A stretch of 64,000 bases of DNA from an uncultured Bacilli bacterium (GTDB lineage: Bacteria > Bacillota_I > Bacilli_A > RF39 > UBA660), in contig CAKPHH010000001.1 in NCBI GenBank assembly GCA_934157235.1, positions 62,001 through 126,000 on the forward strand. The letters run 5' to 3'. Made by a program: the position numbers and the translations under genes. Positions 62,563 through 64,000 of the stretch are shown in pieces. Position 1 is the first letter of the stretch; every line of letters begins with the position of its first letter. A model generated the notes under the pieces. That model made no database searches. It was not told the origin of the DNA and was given only the letters and a program-made list of their open reading frames with translations.

Positions 62563-63873
62563 ATGAAAAACATTACTATACTTCCAGCTGACACTTACAC
62601 AGTAGTAAATAAGACTGTTTTAAATGAAAGTGATCGTAAATTGATAAGTATGTTGTACCAACCAATAATTGGTCATACAGCAGTTTCTCTTTATTTAACT
62701 TTAATTGATGACCTTGATAAACTAGAAGTAATGAGTGATGATCTAACTCACCATCATCTAATGAGTACTATGCAATTAAAATTAGAAGATATAGTTATCG
62801 CAAGAGAAAAATTAGAAGCGACAGGACTTTTAAAATGCTATGTAAAAAAAGGCAGTATAAACCAATATGTTTATTTAATATATTCTCCTATAACTGCCCA
62901 TGATTTTTTTAATCATCCCATTTTAAATGTTGTTCTTTATAATAACTTAGGAAAAAAAGAGTATGAGAAAATTTTAAACTACTATAAAATACCTCGTGTA
63001 AATCTAAAAGAATATGAAGATATAACCAGTAGTTTCGATGAAGTCTTCACTTCTGTAAAAGGAAATATTTTAGAAATAGAATCTGATACTACAAGAAGGG
63101 ACTCCAATAATATTCAAATTAATAAAGGTATTGATTTTAATTTATTAATTTCTAGTATTCCTTCCAAACTAATCAATGAAAAGACTTTTTCCAAGGATGT
63201 TAAAGAACTAATTAATGCCCTAAGCTTTACTTATAATTTAAATACTTTAGATATTAAAGGTCTAGTAAGTGATTCTATCAATGAAAAAGGCCTAATAGAT
63301 AAAACAAGATTACGTAAAAGTTGTCGAGATTACTACCAGTTTGAAACTGCTGGAAGTTTGCCAACTTTAATTTATAATAAGCAACCAGATTATTTAAAAA
63401 AACCTGAAGGAGACAATTCTAAAAAAGCTAGATTAATTTATACTTTTGAAAATATAAATCCTTATCAATTACTAAAAGCCAAATATAAAGGCGCAGAACC
63501 AACAGAAAGAGATAAAAGATTAATCGAAAGCCTTTTAATTGATCAAAAATTAAATCCTGGTGTTGTTAATGTCCTAATATCTTATGTTTTAAAGACTAAT
63601 AATCAACAACTAAAGAAAAGTTATGTTGAGACAATTGCCGGTCAATGGAAAAGACTAAATATTGAAACCGTAGAAGAAGCTATGGATATTTCTGAAAAAG
63701 AGCATAAAAAACTAAAACGTTTAGCTGAAAAATCTAAACCTAAAGAAACTACTAAGAAGGAACCTTCTAGTAAAGACAATTTACCAATTTGGTTTGATAA
63801 ACAGTTGGATAAAACTGAAGCAACTGCCGAAGATATAAAAGAAATGGATGAAATATTAGAAGGACTTGTCTAA
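62563..63873 (+). CDS. dnaB: Replication initiation and membrane attachment protein DnaB (Bacillus type)
   Basis: ATG 62563 is used, with AGGTGAT upstream; the GTG at 62554 is part of that site. The 436-aa product has the N-terminal winged-helix region (LNESDRKLISMLYQPIIGHTAVSLYLTL in outline) and the C-terminal DnaB_2 domain (about 290-390, with INPYQLLKAKYKGAEPTERDKRLIESLL), followed by a lysine-rich tail and an acidic end. This is the Bacillota helicase co-loader, not the replicative helicase. Its usual partner dnaI would lie downstream, outside the window. Confidence 0.92.
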   Translation: MKNITILPADTYTVVNKTVLNESDRKLISMLYQPIIGHTAVSLYLTLIDDLDKLEVMSDDLTHHHLMSTMQLKLEDIVIAREKLEATGLLKCYVKKGSINQYVYLIYSPITAHDFFNHPILNVVLYNNLGKKEYEKILNYYKIPRVNLKEYEDITSSFDEVFTSVKGNILEIESDTTRRDSNNIQINKGIDFNLLISSIPSKLINEKTFSKDVKELINALSFTYNLNTLDIKGLVSDSINEKGLIDKTRLRKSCRDYYQFETAGSLPTLIYNKQPDYLKKPEGDNSKKARLIYTFENINPYQLLKAKYKGAEPTERDKRLIESLLIDQKLNPGVVNVLISYVLKTNNQQLKKSYVETIAGQWKRLNIETVEEAMDISEKEHKKLKRLAEKSKPKETTKKEPSSKDNLPIWFDKQLDKTEATAEDIKEMDEILEGLV

Positions 63874-63894
63874 AAAAATAAGTAGTGCTATAAT
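63866..63894 (+). promoter_or_regulatory. Promoter in the 3' end of dnaB, facing out of the window
   Basis: TTGTCT (63866-63871), a 17-base spacer and TATAAT (63889-63894). It suggests that the next gene has its own transcript. Confidence 0.65.
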
Positions 63895-64000
63895 ACTATT
63901 CTCCTTGAAAAATAGTGTAAATAACCTGTCAAAAGAAAGAACTCGTACTATTTAAACATTTTATCTCATCAAGGTCTTATGTTATTATTAAATAGTAAAG
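63895..64000 (+). other. Start of a possibly structured 5' leader, cut by the window end
   Basis: ACTATT (63895-63900) can pair with AATAGT (63911-63916), and a second ACTATT (63947-63952) with an AATAGT near 63991. No coding frame with a ribosome site is visible. The identity of the downstream gene is unknown. Confidence 0.35.

Overview
This is one contiguous, very AT-rich and gene-dense chromosomal segment. All but three genes lie on the + strand. Several genes end in TGA (for example at 2212-2214 and 4738-4740) and tryptophan is read from TGG, so the code is the standard bacterial one, not the Mycoplasma code. A peptidoglycan pathway (mraY, ftsW-type SEDS protein, two class B PBPs with PASTA domains), AddAB, a Bacillus-type DnaB initiation protein, a Prp protease with a Prp-processed L27, and a YqfQ-like protein point to a low-GC Bacillota. 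The closest fit is probably the walled, mostly uncultured gut Bacilli near Erysipelotrichia/Mollicutes (RF39-like); this placement is inference.

Layout. 1-4740: 3' end of a class B PBP, then four small or medium single-pass envelope proteins of unknown function. 4791-9052: a DUF1292 protein, an 1130-aa protein with a 16-residue tandem repeat, and a lipoprotein. 9141-11318: acetate kinase and a lipid kinase. 11617-15889: a 1247-aa wall-anchored surface protein and a small membrane protein. 16041-20079: a second PASTA-PBP, a GNAT, RsgA and a Nudix hydrolase. 20080-22443: an ABC-F protein behind a leader peptide and a complete set of mutually exclusive RNA hairpins, then another Nudix protein. 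22494-26522: a small membrane protein, a coiled-coil membrane protein, mraY and ftsW. 26667-29193: a small conserved protein, an EamA transporter (minus strand) and a DUF1015 protein. 29297-33552: three related zinc-ribbon/Tim44-like proteins and a NatAB-like ABC exporter. 33651-38665: two flavoproteins, a YugP-like metallopeptidase, a TasA/camelysin-like small protein, YceD and L32. 38725-46470: addB, addA and a DinG/YoaA-type helicase. 46481-49232: a protein with a RelE-like domain overlapping a large helical protein. 49219-51630: L21 leader, rplU, prp, rpmA, obgE. 51645-54373: a nuclease-family protein, an unknown Rossmann-like protein, an Hpt-REC fusion, and a small minus-strand protein. 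54488-59658: yebC, ruvA, ruvB, queA, greA-like, tgt. 59673-64000: a YqfQ-like protein (minus), a PilC/GspF protein, a prepilin peptidase and dnaB, then the start of a structured leader for a gene outside the window. Most operons end in clear intrinsic terminators and many begin with near-consensus sigma-A promoters, several of which overlap the 3' end of the upstream gene.

Two observations stand out. First, L32 (rpmF) carries the same N-terminal pro-sequence (KLDIQ-hydrophobic-F before A) as the Prp-processed L27 in this window; cleavage before that Ala would give exactly the normal mature L32 N-terminus. Second, the ABC-F gene has a trp-style attenuator: a 19-codon leader ORF whose last codons form arm 1 of a chain 1:2, 2:3, 3:4 and terminator, with the geometry needed for induction when ribosomes stall early in the leader. 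Also worth follow-up are the RelE-like domain embedded in a larger protein, the triplicated zinc-ribbon/Tim44-like genes with duplicated promoters, and an Hpt-REC protein with no kinase nearby. No tRNA, rRNA, IS element, prophage or CRISPR array was found.
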